6,536 bases of DNA. Source: Bacteroidales bacterium (lineage in GTDB: Bacteria; Bacteroidota; Bacteroidia; Bacteroidales; Muribaculaceae). The notes under the pieces were generated by a model, which was not told where the DNA came from, searched no databases, and was given only the letters and a program-made list of their open reading frames with translations. Position 1 is the first letter of the stretch. Every line of letters begins with the position of its first letter. The DNA is taken from positions 1 to 6,536 of the forward strand of contig CAADVV010000147.1 in assembly GCA_900752535.1 (NCBI GenBank), read 5' to 3'. The translations under genes were made by a program, and so were the position numbers. Positions 1 through 6,446 of this stretch are shown here, in pieces.

Positions 1-1275
1 GGGGCGAGCACGGGAGCGGCGCCCCCCGCCATCGCCAACCGCGAGCTGGGTGTGCTGCCTGCCGACAAGGAGAAAGTGATTCTTGAGGCTTGCCGCGAAA
101 TTCTTGAGGGCAAGTATCGCGACCAGTTCCCCGTAGACATGATTCAGGGCGGCGCCGGGACAACAACCAATATGAATATCAACGAAGTGGTGACCAACCG
201 CGCTCTTGAGTTGATGGGCCACAAGCCCGGCGAATTCAAGTATCTTTCGCCTAATGACGATGTCAACTGCGCCCAGTCGACCAACGACGCCTATCCTACA
301 TCAATACATGTGGGCCTCTGGTATGCCAGCCGCCGTTTCCTGAAACACTACCGCAAGCTGATTGACTCGCTGCTGGCTAAGGCCGAGGAGTTCAAGGATA
401 TTGTGAAGATTGGCCGTACACAGCTTCAGGACGCAGTTCCGATGACGCTGGGACAGACATTCCACGGCTTTGCGAGCATTCTCGAGGACGAAATCAAACA
501 TCTCGAGGAGGCCGCAGAAGACTTCCTGACGGTCAACATGGGTGCCACGGCTATCGGCACCGGCATTACGGCCGAGCCCGGATATGCCGAGAAGTGTGTC
601 AAGGCAATGAGGAAGCTGACAGGCTTTGACTTCAAGCTCGCTCCGGATCTCGTTGGCGCAACTTCTGACGCTTCATGCATGGTCGGATATGCTTCGGCCC
701 TGAAGCGTGTGGCAGTAAAGGTCAACAAGGTCTGCAACGACCTCCGACTGCTTTCGAGCGGCCCGCGTTGTGGTCTCGGTGAAATCAATCTTCCGGCCAT
801 GCAGCCCGGTTCGTCGATTATGCCCGGCAAGGTCAATCCCGTCATCCCCGAGGTGATGAATCAGGTTTGCTTCAAGGTCATCGGCAATGAACTTTGCGTC
901 ACAATGGCCTGCGACGCCGCCCAGATGGAACTGAACGCCATGGAGCCGGTGATGGCTCAGTGTGATTTCGAGTCGATTGACTTGATGTGCAACGGATTCG
1001 ACACCCTGCGTGAGCGCTGCATAGACGGCATCACAGTCAACAAAGAGCGCTGTGCACGCCTTGTACGAGAGAGCATCTCACTGGTAACTGCCCTCAATCC
1101 GGTCATCGGTTACAAACATTCGACTGAAATAGCCAAGGAGGCTCTCAAAACGGGCAAGAGCGTCTATGATCTTGTGCTTGAAAAAGGCATCCTGCGCAAG
1201 GAAGACCTTGACAAGATTATGGCTCCCGAAAACATGATTAAGCCTGTTAAACTCAACATCAAACCGCTGAAATAA
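1..1275 (+). CDS. aspA: Aspartate ammonia-lyase (aspartase), 5' end missing
   Basis: Aspartase reversibly deaminates L-aspartate to fumarate and ammonia in the cytoplasm, as a homotetramer of the fumarase/aspartase superfamily. The reading frame is open from base 1; 424 residues are visible. By comparison with the roughly 478-residue E. coli enzyme, about 50 N-terminal residues lie outside the window. The GTG at 52 is an internal Val, not the start. Visible motifs are QFPVDMIQGGAGTTTNMN (substrate loop), QSTNDAYPTS (STND at 277-288), GRTQLQDAVPMTLGQ (from 412) and the flexible catalytic loop GSSIMPGKVNP (808-840), whose second Ser (814-816) is the expected base. The run PVIPEVMNQVCFKVIGNE and the C-terminal NPVIGY region favour aspartase over fumarase. 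The first ten residues do not match the usual VKKAAA helix (see findings). A terminator-like hairpin follows, so it is probably the last gene of its transcript. Confidence 0.93.
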   Translation, partial: GASTGAAPPAIANRELGVLPADKEKVILEACREILEGKYRDQFPVDMIQGGAGTTTNMNINEVVTNRALELMGHKPGEFKYLSPNDDVNCAQSTNDAYPTSIHVGLWYASRRFLKHYRKLIDSLLAKAEEFKDIVKIGRTQLQDAVPMTLGQTFHGFASILEDEIKHLEEAAEDFLTVNMGATAIGTGITAEPGYAEKCVKAMRKLTGFDFKLAPDLVGATSDASCMVGYASALKRVAVKVNKVCNDLRLLSSGPRCGLGEINLPAMQPGSSIMPGKVNPVIPEVMNQVCFKVIGNELCVTMACDAAQMELNAMEPVMAQCDFESIDLMCNGFDTLRERCIDGITVNKERCARLVRESISLVTALNPVIGYKHSTEIAKEALKTGKSVYDLVLEKGILRKEDLDKIMAPENMIKPVKLNIKPLK

Positions 1276-1303
1276 ACCGTTAAGGATCATAGATTTACAA
1301 CGC

Positions 1304-1350
1304 GAGGCTGCGCCGGATTTTTCGTTTTGGCGCGGCCTCTATTGTGTTTT
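1304..1350 (+). terminator. Probable Rho-independent terminator after aspA
   Basis: GAGGCTGCGCC (1304-1314) pairs with GGCGCGGCCTC (1329-1339) over 11 bp, with a single G-U wobble, around a 14-nt T-rich loop. A T-rich but interrupted tail (TATTGTGTTTT, to 1350) follows. It begins 28 bp after the aspA stop, as expected for a transcription end. The imperfect T-tract lowers certainty. Confidence 0.65.
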
Positions 1351-1378
1351 GACGATTGGCTGATTTTTAGTAAATTTG
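1348..1378 (+). promoter_or_regulatory. Bacteroidetes-type promoter for the YczE/YitT-like gene
   Basis: A TTTG (-33 element, 1348-1351) and a perfect TAnnTTTG (-7 element, TAAATTTG, 1371-1378) are separated by 19 bp, which fits the primary sigma factor consensus of Bacteroidetes. The -7 box ends 19 bp before the ATG at 1398, giving a very short leader. The -33 box overlaps the T-tail of the preceding terminator, so aspA termination and this initiation are packed together. No Shine-Dalgarno sequence is visible; the start is preceded by TTAAA, typical for this phylum. Confidence 0.8.
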
Positions 1379-1397
1379 CAGAGCGAAATCTGTTAAA

Positions 1398-2162
1398 ATG
1401 AATATTGTATCAGTTAGGAGTAACGTAAAAGGCAAAATTATTTCATTTATTTGGCAGCATTTTCTGCTTGCTATTTCATTATTTATCATGACTTTGGGCG
1501 TTGCGTTAAGCGTCCGGTCAAATTTGGGAAGCAGTGTCATTTCCACCATTCCTTTTGTGATGACGCTGGCCGGTGATGACGTAATGGCTCCCGCACTCAC
1601 CATCGGAGAATATACCTATCTGATGAATGCGGCGCTCGTCGGGTTTCAGATTCTCATCCTCCGCAGGCGGTTTCATCCCGTCCAGCTTTTTCAGCTGATT
1701 ATCGGTTTTTTGTTCGGCTTTCTTCTCGATATCAACATGTGGCTTACCTCACCGCTCAACTGTGACACCATCTGGATGCAGATTGCCTCACAGCTGCTTG
1801 GGTGCCTGGTGCTTGCCGTGGGCATATCGCTTGAAATCCGCTGCGGATCCGTCACAATGCCCGGCGAAGGCATCTCCGTGGCCGTGAGCAAAGCCTCCGG
1901 ACTTCCCTTTCCGAAAGCAAAAATCATTGTGGATATAACTCTTGTGGCCGTAGCGGTAATCACGGGTTACGTCTACTTCGGAACCTGGCAGTGGCAGGTT
2001 GTGGGTGTCGGCACTCTCTTTGCCATGATATTTGTGGGGGCGGCGGTCAGGGCTTTCGACCCGAAAATGGAATGGTTCACCCGGCTGCTTCACTATCGTC
2101 CCGGTCTGCGCCGCTATGTTTTCGGCCTGGCGCGCTATATTTATCGACGTATCAGAGTCTGA
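1398..2162 (+). CDS. YczE/YyaS/YitT-type integral membrane protein (DUF6198-like)
   Basis: A 254-residue polytopic inner-membrane protein of unknown function. I see about six hydrophobic segments, near residues 16-38, 72-88, 96-115, 126-146, 175-195 and 200-219, and a basic C-terminal tail (RRYVFGLARYIYRRIRV). The segment RSNLGSSVISTIPF (40-53) and the motif MPGEGISVAVSKASG (154-168) followed by FPKAKIIVDITLV resemble conserved parts of the YczE/YyaS/YitT group of small membrane proteins, which I know as DUF6198 in Bacteroidetes. No member I can name has an established substrate. The ATG at 1398 is chosen because it lies just downstream of a consensus promoter and the first membrane helix follows. 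The gene stands alone, converges on ligA with a 28-bp gap, and has no clear terminator. The family call is from memory of the motifs; the membrane topology is seen directly. Confidence 0.8.
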   Translation: MNIVSVRSNVKGKIISFIWQHFLLAISLFIMTLGVALSVRSNLGSSVISTIPFVMTLAGDDVMAPALTIGEYTYLMNAALVGFQILILRRRFHPVQLFQLIIGFLFGFLLDINMWLTSPLNCDTIWMQIASQLLGCLVLAVGISLEIRCGSVTMPGEGISVAVSKASGLPFPKAKIIVDITLVAVAVITGYVYFGTWQWQVVGVGTLFAMIFVGAAVRAFDPKMEWFTRLLHYRPGLRRYVFGLARYIYRRIRV

Positions 2163-2190
2163 CCACGCAACAGCATAACGAGGGGGAGTG

Positions 2191-4209
2191 TCAGTCACCT
2201 GAAATCATGGCGAGAAACTCGTCTTCACTGACGAAAGGCACACCGAGTGAGTGGGCTTTCTCGAGTTTCGCCGGACCCATATTCTCACCTGCGATTATGA
2301 ACGATGTCTTTTTCGAGACCGAGCCGACGTTTTTACCACCGTTACGCTCAATCATTTCCTTGTATTCCTCGCGCGAGTGACGACTGAATGTGCCGCTGAT
2401 GACGATGTTTTTTCCAGCCAGAATGTCCGTGCGCCCCTCGTCGGCTTCGGCCGGGATGACCATCTTCAGTCCATAGCCGCGCAGTCGTTCGACGGTCTCG
2501 CGATTGCCGGGATATGCAAAATATCCGATTATAGAAGCCGCGATGCGCGGACCTATGTCGTCGATTGCGGTCAGCTCGGACTCACTGAGCGACATGAGTG
2601 TGTCTATGTCGCGCACGGCGCGGGCCAGAAGACGCGAGACGGTTTCGCCGACATAAGGGATGGACAGGGCGTAGAGCACACGCTCGAACGGCACGTTTTT
2701 CGAAGCCTCGAGGCCGTCGAGGATGCGTTTGGCCGTGCGTGGTCCCGAGCCGGGTATTTTTTCTATCTGCTCGGCCTTAAGTTCGTAAAGGTCGGCGATG
2801 CCGCGGATATATCCGCGCTCGAAGAGTTCGCGCGACATTTCCTCGCCGATGCCGTCGATGTCCATCATGTGGCGTCCGACAAAGTGTTGCACGCGGCCTA
2901 TCTGCTGAGGCGGACAACTATATTTGTTGGGACACATCCACGAGGCCTCGCCTTCGACGCGCACAAGCGGAGTGGAGCATGCGGGGCAGTGAGAGACAAA
3001 TCTGACCGGAACTGCGCCGGGCTGACGCTGCGAGGTCTCGACGCCTGTGATTTTGGGAATGATTTCGCCGCCTTTCTCGACATATAGCATATCACCCTCG
3101 TGGATGTCGAGCGAGCAGATGATGTCCTCATTGTGGAGTGACGCGCGTTTGACGATTGTGCCTGACAGCAACACCGGCTCGAGGTTGGCCACAGGTGTGA
3201 TGACTCCTGTGCGGCCCACTTCAAACGACACGAATCTCAGCCGTGTCAGAGCCTTCTCGGCCGGGAATTTGTAGGCAATGGCCCATCGCGGTGACTTGGC
3301 CGTATAGCCCAGATTGAGCTGCTGACGGAGCGAGTTTACCTTGAAGACAAGGCCATCGGTGGCTACCGGCAGCTCCTTGCGGGCAATGTCCCAGTGATTG
3401 ATATATTCGTCGACCTCGGCGAGCGTGTGCATGAGCTTCATGGCCTTGGACACCTTGAAGCCCCATGAGCGGGCCGCTTCCATGTTGTCGTAGTGGTTGT
3501 CGTAGGGCAGATTGTCGCTTAGCAGATAGTAGAACCGGGCGTCGAGTCCGCGGCGCGCCACCTCGCGCGGGTCTTGGGTCTTCAGTGTGCCGGCGGCTGC
3601 GTTGCGCGGGTTGGCAAAGAGGGGTTCCTCGTTGTAGGCACGCTCCTCGTTGAGGCGCTCGAAGGCTTTCCAGGGAAGCAGAATCTCGCCGCGTATCTCA
3701 AACTCGTCGGGCCAGCCGCTGCCGCGCAGCTGCAGGGGTATGGAGCGGATTGTCTTGATGTTCTCGGTCACCACGTCGCCGCGCACACCATCGCCGCGGG
3801 TGACCGCGCGCTGAAGCCGTCCGCCCTTATAGATGAGCGAAATAGACGTGCCGTCAAACTTCATTTCGCCGACAATCTCGACCTTTTCGCCCATAAGCGC
3901 CTCGCGCACGCGGTGTTCCCACTCGTCAACCTCGCCGATGGTGTAGGTGTTGGCCAGCGACATCATGGGGCGGACGTGGGCAACCTGCTCGAACCCCCGG
4001 GTCAGGTCGGAGCCGACGCGGCGCGTGGGCGAAAGCGGGTCGTCCATCTCGGGGTGACGGCTCTCGAGCTCCTCGAGCTCTTTCATCATCATGTCAAACT
4101 CGCGGTCTGAGATTTCGGGCGAGTTGAGGACATAATAGTTATGGTTGTGGCGGTTGAGCTCGTCGCGCAAGGCTGTGATGCGCGCTTGTTCGGTTTCTGT
4201 CTGAGACAT
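2191..4209 (-). CDS. ligA: NAD+-dependent DNA ligase LigA
   Basis: LigA seals 5'-phosphate/3'-OH nicks during replication (Okazaki fragments) and excision repair, using NAD+ to adenylate itself. All domains are present in 672 residues, the usual length. The NAD+-binding Ia region has NHNYYVLNSPEISDREFD (about 22-39). The adenylation domain has nucleophile K117 in KFDG, EIRGE (171-175), DGLVFKVN (285-292) and AYKFP (312-316). The OB fold begins at about 317. A Cys4 zinc finger uses C408, C411, C426 and C432. Helix-hairpin-helix repeats run over about 440-585, and a C-terminal BRCT domain (about 594-672) has the LAGKNIVISGTFS start. The ATG at 4209 is 39 bp below the glycosylase stop and has its own -7 promoter box. 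The reading frame is intact, with no missing catalytic residue. It is convergent with the membrane protein gene to its left. Confidence 0.98.
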   Translation of the reverse strand: MSQTETEQARITALRDELNRHNHNYYVLNSPEISDREFDMMMKELEELESRHPEMDDPLSPTRRVGSDLTRGFEQVAHVRPMMSLANTYTIGEVDEWEHRVREALMGEKVEIVGEMKFDGTSISLIYKGGRLQRAVTRGDGVRGDVVTENIKTIRSIPLQLRGSGWPDEFEIRGEILLPWKAFERLNEERAYNEEPLFANPRNAAAGTLKTQDPREVARRGLDARFYYLLSDNLPYDNHYDNMEAARSWGFKVSKAMKLMHTLAEVDEYINHWDIARKELPVATDGLVFKVNSLRQQLNLGYTAKSPRWAIAYKFPAEKALTRLRFVSFEVGRTGVITPVANLEPVLLSGTIVKRASLHNEDIICSLDIHEGDMLYVEKGGEIIPKITGVETSQRQPGAVPVRFVSHCPACSTPLVRVEGEASWMCPNKYSCPPQQIGRVQHFVGRHMMDIDGIGEEMSRELFERGYIRGIADLYELKAEQIEKIPGSGPRTAKRILDGLEASKNVPFERVLYALSIPYVGETVSRLLARAVRDIDTLMSLSESELTAIDDIGPRIAASIIGYFAYPGNRETVERLRGYGLKMVIPAEADEGRTDILAGKNIVISGTFSRHSREEYKEMIERNGGKNVGSVSKKTSFIIAGENMGPAKLEKAHSLGVPFVSEDEFLAMISGD

Positions 4210-4229
4210 GGGCTAAGAGTGTTTGAGGG

Positions 4230-4237
4230 CAAATTTA
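4230..4237 (-). promoter_or_regulatory. -7 promoter element for ligA
   Basis: On the minus strand this reads TAAATTTG, a perfect TAnnTTTG box identical to the one before the YczE/YitT-like gene. It lies in the 39-bp gap between the glycosylase stop and the ligA ATG, ending 20 bp before the start codon. No TTTG lies at the usual 19-21 bp spacing; the nearest (4250-4253) is only 12 bp away. The -33 element is therefore weak or absent. It suggests ligA can be transcribed independently of the glycosylase gene. Confidence 0.6.
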
Positions 4238-4248
4238 CGAAGAAGTTT

Positions 4249-4836
4249 TCAAAGTATGCCGCAGTGGCGGAACATTGCCGCGTAGGCGTCGGCTTTTTTC
4301 TGCAGCGCCAGCGGATAGGCTCTCGATGTCGAGGGCATGCGCCAGATCTCGAGTCCGAGAGCAGGGTCGGCAGTCATGCATCCCAGACGGGGCACTTCGG
4401 TGCCGGTCAGTGAGGCTATGACAGTGGCAGCTTTCTCGCCGGTTGTGACAACGGTGTGGCAGTCGGGCATGCGGCCAAGAAGCGCCTTGAGGTCGACCGG
4501 CTCGACGATTTCGAGATACTTGTCAGAGGCGTTGCCTCGCAGGCGTCTGACGCGACGCGCTGTGTCACCCAGGGCAATGTGGCGCTCTCTCAGCAGCCCC
4601 TTGATGCGTTCAGGGTCAAAGCGGTGTGTCGCAGGATCGGTCAGGGACATGCGGTCGCCCGCGAAAATCAGGCCCGTCATATACCAGAAGTCGTTGGTCG
4701 GGTTGGGATAGTAGAAATCCATTGACCATCGGTGACTGCCCGGCGGAAATGTGCCGAGTATCAGGACCTTGGCGCCGTCGGGTATAAACGGTTCCCACGG
4801 ATGGGTCTCTATCAGTGGTTCGTCGGATGTATCCAT
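4249..4836 (-). CDS. Uracil-DNA glycosylase superfamily protein
   Basis: A 195-residue soluble protein with the UDG-superfamily fold (PF03167-like), probably excising a deaminated base from DNA to start base excision repair. Motif I is at about 24-51: VLILGTFPPGS, then FYYPNPTNDFW. Asn48 in TNDFW aligns by position with the catalytic Asn of the family-6 (hypoxanthine-DNA glycosylase) type, which has a YYxxPxNxFW pattern. A central TTGEKA (131-136) resembles the family's conserved core strand and turn. Motif II is MPSTSRAY (167-174), where classical UDGs have HPSPxS. The substrate (uracil, hypoxanthine or other) cannot be decided from sequence. The ATG at 4836 gives the usual compact N-terminus, with HPWEPFIPDGAKVLILG at 12-28. 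It lies 78 bp after efp, separated by a terminator, and 39 bp before ligA. I see no good promoter directly upstream, so it may depend partly on read-through. Confidence 0.82.
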   Translation of the reverse strand: MDTSDEPLIETHPWEPFIPDGAKVLILGTFPPGSHRWSMDFYYPNPTNDFWYMTGLIFAGDRMSLTDPATHRFDPERIKGLLRERHIALGDTARRVRRLRGNASDKYLEIVEPVDLKALLGRMPDCHTVVTTGEKAATVIASLTGTEVPRLGCMTADPALGLEIWRMPSTSRAYPLALQKKADAYAAMFRHCGIL

Positions 4837-4851
4837 TGGAAGAAGCTATAG

Positions 4852-4888
4852 AAAAGACGCGGCCGCCGGGATGACCGGTGACCGCGTC
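4852..4888 (-). terminator. Rho-independent terminator of efp
   Basis: Read on the minus strand, GACGCGG (4888-4882) pairs perfectly with CCGCGTC (4862-4856), and an inner CCGG/CCGG can extend the stem across a small internal bulge. TTTT (4855-4852) follows at once. It begins 26 bp after the efp stop and lies between efp and the glycosylase gene, so it should end most efp transcripts. Confidence 0.75.
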
Positions 4889-4914
4889 GGTCTGGTATCG
4901 TTGTGATTTGTTTG

Positions 4915-5481
4915 TCAGGCTTTCACGCGGCCTACATATGAGCCGTCGCGGGTGTCGACTTCAATCATCTCGCCCTCGTTGATGAATAGAGGCACGCGCA
5001 CTTCGGCGCCGGTCTCGACGGTGGCGGGTTTCAGGGTGTTGGTGGCTGTGTCGCCTTTGAGACCCGGCTCGGTGTAGGTAATCTTGAGCACGGTCTTGAT
5101 GGGCATCTCGGCGAAGAGAACGGTGTCGGTCGAGGCGTCGCTGACAACTTCGACAGTGTCGCCCTCTTTCATGAAAGCAGCGCCAGTCACGAGTTCTTTG
5201 TTGATAGGAATCTGCTCGAAGGTCTCGTTGTTCATGAAGATATCGTCGCCGCCGTCGGCATAGAGATACTGATAGGGTCGGCGCTCCACGCGCACGTCTT
5301 CGAGTTTTTCGCCGATGTTGAAGCGGCGCTCCAGCACGCGTCCGTCGACGACGTCTTTCAGCTTGGTGCGCATGAATGTGTTGCCTTTGCCGGGTTTAAC
5401 ATGGAGAAACTCGACGCAGAAATAGAGGCGGCCGTCCATGCGGATGCATGTGCCGTTCTTGATGTCTTGAGCGTTGATCAT
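4915..5481 (-). CDS. efp: Elongation factor P
   Basis: EF-P binds the ribosome between the P and E sites and relieves stalling at polyproline stretches. The 188-residue length is standard. The N-terminal KOW-like domain (about 1-65) carries the tip loop HVKPGKGNTF, in which K32 corresponds to the residue lysylated in E. coli (K34). The central OB domain has RRPYQYLYADG and FMNNETFEQ. The C-terminal OB domain (about 130-187) has TEPGLKGDTATNTLKPATVETGA and ends DTRDGSYVGRVKA. No modification enzyme (EpmA, EpmB or EarP type) is in the window. The ATG at 5481 starts the standard MINAQDIKNG N-terminus that I know from Bacteroidales. It has its own consensus promoter and its own terminator, so it is probably monocistronic. 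Confidence 0.98.
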   Translation of the reverse strand: MINAQDIKNGTCIRMDGRLYFCVEFLHVKPGKGNTFMRTKLKDVVDGRVLERRFNIGEKLEDVRVERRPYQYLYADGGDDIFMNNETFEQIPINKELVTGAAFMKEGDTVEVVSDASTDTVLFAEMPIKTVLKITYTEPGLKGDTATNTLKPATVETGAEVRVPLFINEGEMIEVDTRDGSYVGRVKA

Positions 5482-5514
5482 AAACTATATGGTGGTGTTG
5501 TAGATTTCAGAGCG

Positions 5515-5546
5515 CAAAGTTACAAAATCCCCAGCAATCGTCCAAA
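5515..5546 (-). promoter_or_regulatory. Bacteroidetes-type promoter for efp
   Basis: On the minus strand a TTTG (-33 element, 5546-5543) and a perfect TAnnTTTG (TAACTTTG, 5522-5515) are 20 bp apart. The -7 box ends 33 bp before the efp ATG, leaving a short A/C-rich leader without a Shine-Dalgarno sequence. This is the best-formed minus-strand promoter in the window. It fits strong constitutive expression of a translation factor. Confidence 0.8.
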
Positions 5547-5587
5547 TGCCCGCGCCATTGGATTTTGCGTTTTTTTAAGCCGTGCTC

Positions 5588-6364
5588 TCAGACGAGCATC
5601 TGTATGTAGAGCATGGCCATGACTCCGGCGACGAGGGCATAGGTGGCCTGTTTCTCGAAGCCGTGGCTGTGGGTCTCGGGAATCATTTCGTCGCTGATGA
5701 CATAGAGCATCGCGCCTCCGGCGAGAGCTGTGAGCGCGGGGAGAAGGGCCGACGAGATGTCTCCGAGGAAGTAGCCCGCGACGACTCCGACAATCTCGAG
5801 GAGCGCCACGGCGAGCGAGACGGTGATAACACGTCCGTAGCCTACGCCTATCATAATCAGCGGTGTGACGACAACCATGCCTTCGGGGATGTTCTGCAGC
5901 GCCAGAGTGATGGCTACCGTATAGGCGTTGGACATGTTGCTGCCGTCAAACACAATGCCTGCGGCGAGACCCTCGGGAAACTTGTGGATGGCTATGGCCG
6001 TGACAAACAGCAGTACGCGGTTGATTGACTTGCCCGCGCCGGCGTGGCGCTCTTCGCTGATGTCGCCGTCGAGTCCGGCGATGTGGTGGAGATGGGGCGT
6101 CACGCGGTCGAGCACGGCGATAAGCGCCACGCCCAATGCCACGCCTGTAAGCGGTTGCCACCAACCGCCGGGTCCCGCCATATCGACGGCAGGGACTATG
6201 AGGCAGACGAGGGAGGCCGTCAGCATCATGCCGGCGCAGAAGCCCAGAAAGATGTCGTTCCAGCGATGGGGAATGCGGTGCACAATCATTCCGGCTGTCG
6301 AGCCGGTTATCGAGGCCAGACCAAGACCGGCGGCGCTGACGAGCATTTGTTGAAGTACGGTCAT
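5588..6364 (-). CDS. ZIP-family divalent metal transporter, GufA-like
   Basis: ZIP proteins move zinc and other divalent metals (Fe, Mn and others) into the cytoplasm across the inner membrane. The 258 residues hold about eight membrane segments (near 4-28, 36-60, 68-87, 116-138, 147-169, 178-200, 206-226 and 240-258). The signature metal-site helices are TM4 with AIAIHKFPEG (H127, E131) and TM5 with LALQNIPEG (Q157, E161). QNIPEG in TM5 and VISDEMIPETHSHG (223-235) near TM7 point to the GufA branch rather than E. coli ZupT, whose TM5 motif is HNIPEG. The TM3-TM4 loop is His-bearing (TPHLHH, 89-94; H107), as often seen in this family. Residue 128 is Lys where Asn is usual (HNFPEG). The ATG at 6364 lies 82 bp below the preceding gene. 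No perfect promoter is visible upstream; TACTTTCT (6383-6376) is a weak -7 candidate. Substrate is not determinable from sequence. Confidence 0.92.
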   Translation of the reverse strand: MTVLQQMLVSAAGLGLASITGSTAGMIVHRIPHRWNDIFLGFCAGMMLTASLVCLIVPAVDMAGPGGWWQPLTGVALGVALIAVLDRVTPHLHHIAGLDGDISEERHAGAGKSINRVLLFVTAIAIHKFPEGLAAGIVFDGSNMSNAYTVAITLALQNIPEGMVVVTPLIMIGVGYGRVITVSLAVALLEIVGVVAGYFLGDISSALLPALTALAGGAMLYVISDEMIPETHSHGFEKQATYALVAGVMAMLYIQMLV

Positions 6365-6384
6365 ACTCTGTATGGAGAAAGTAT

Positions 6385-6418
6385 GGGGAGGCGTGTCGTA
6401 TCTTGCGGCCGCCTCCCC
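6385..6418 (-). terminator. Hairpin between the glutamine-synthetase-like gene and the ZIP gene
   Basis: On the minus strand GGGGAGGCG (6418-6410) pairs perfectly with CGCCTCCCC (6393-6385) around a 16-nt loop. It starts 28 bp after the upstream stop codon and ends 20 bp before the ZIP start. The following ATACTTTCTCC is pyrimidine-rich but not a clean T-tract. It may be a leaky terminator for the upstream gene or part of the ZIP leader. Confidence 0.5.
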
Positions 6419-6446
6419 TGTCGGTGATATTGTGTGTCTGTGACTT

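Noticed and set aside
52..54. GTG as the start codon of aspartase
   Set aside because: The frame is open to base 1 and IANRELG just upstream is conserved aspartase sequence, so the GTG is internal and the gene is cut by the window edge.
2152..2162. Palindrome TCAGAGTCTGA at the end of the membrane-protein gene, as a bidirectional terminator
   Set aside because: The arms are only 5 bp with a 1-nt centre, which cannot form a stable hairpin, and no T-tract follows on either strand.
2251..3087. A 278-codon open frame on the plus strand
   Set aside because: It lies entirely antisense to ligA, whose domains are intact. The translation has no recognisable motif and reflects third-position G+C bias.
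4250..4253. TTTG (minus strand) as the -33 element for ligA
   Set aside because: It is only 12 bp from the -7 box, whereas the Bacteroidetes spacing is about 19-21 bp.
5551..5577. Possible plus-strand terminator ending in TTTTTTT
   Set aside because: Only a 3-bp CGC/GCG pairing is possible, and no plus-strand gene lies upstream that would need it.
5582..6427. Several plus-strand open frames over the ZIP gene region
   Set aside because: They are antisense shadows of a well-conserved transporter. Their compositions (rich in His, Gly, Glu and Arg) are those of mirrored codons, and none has its own promoter.
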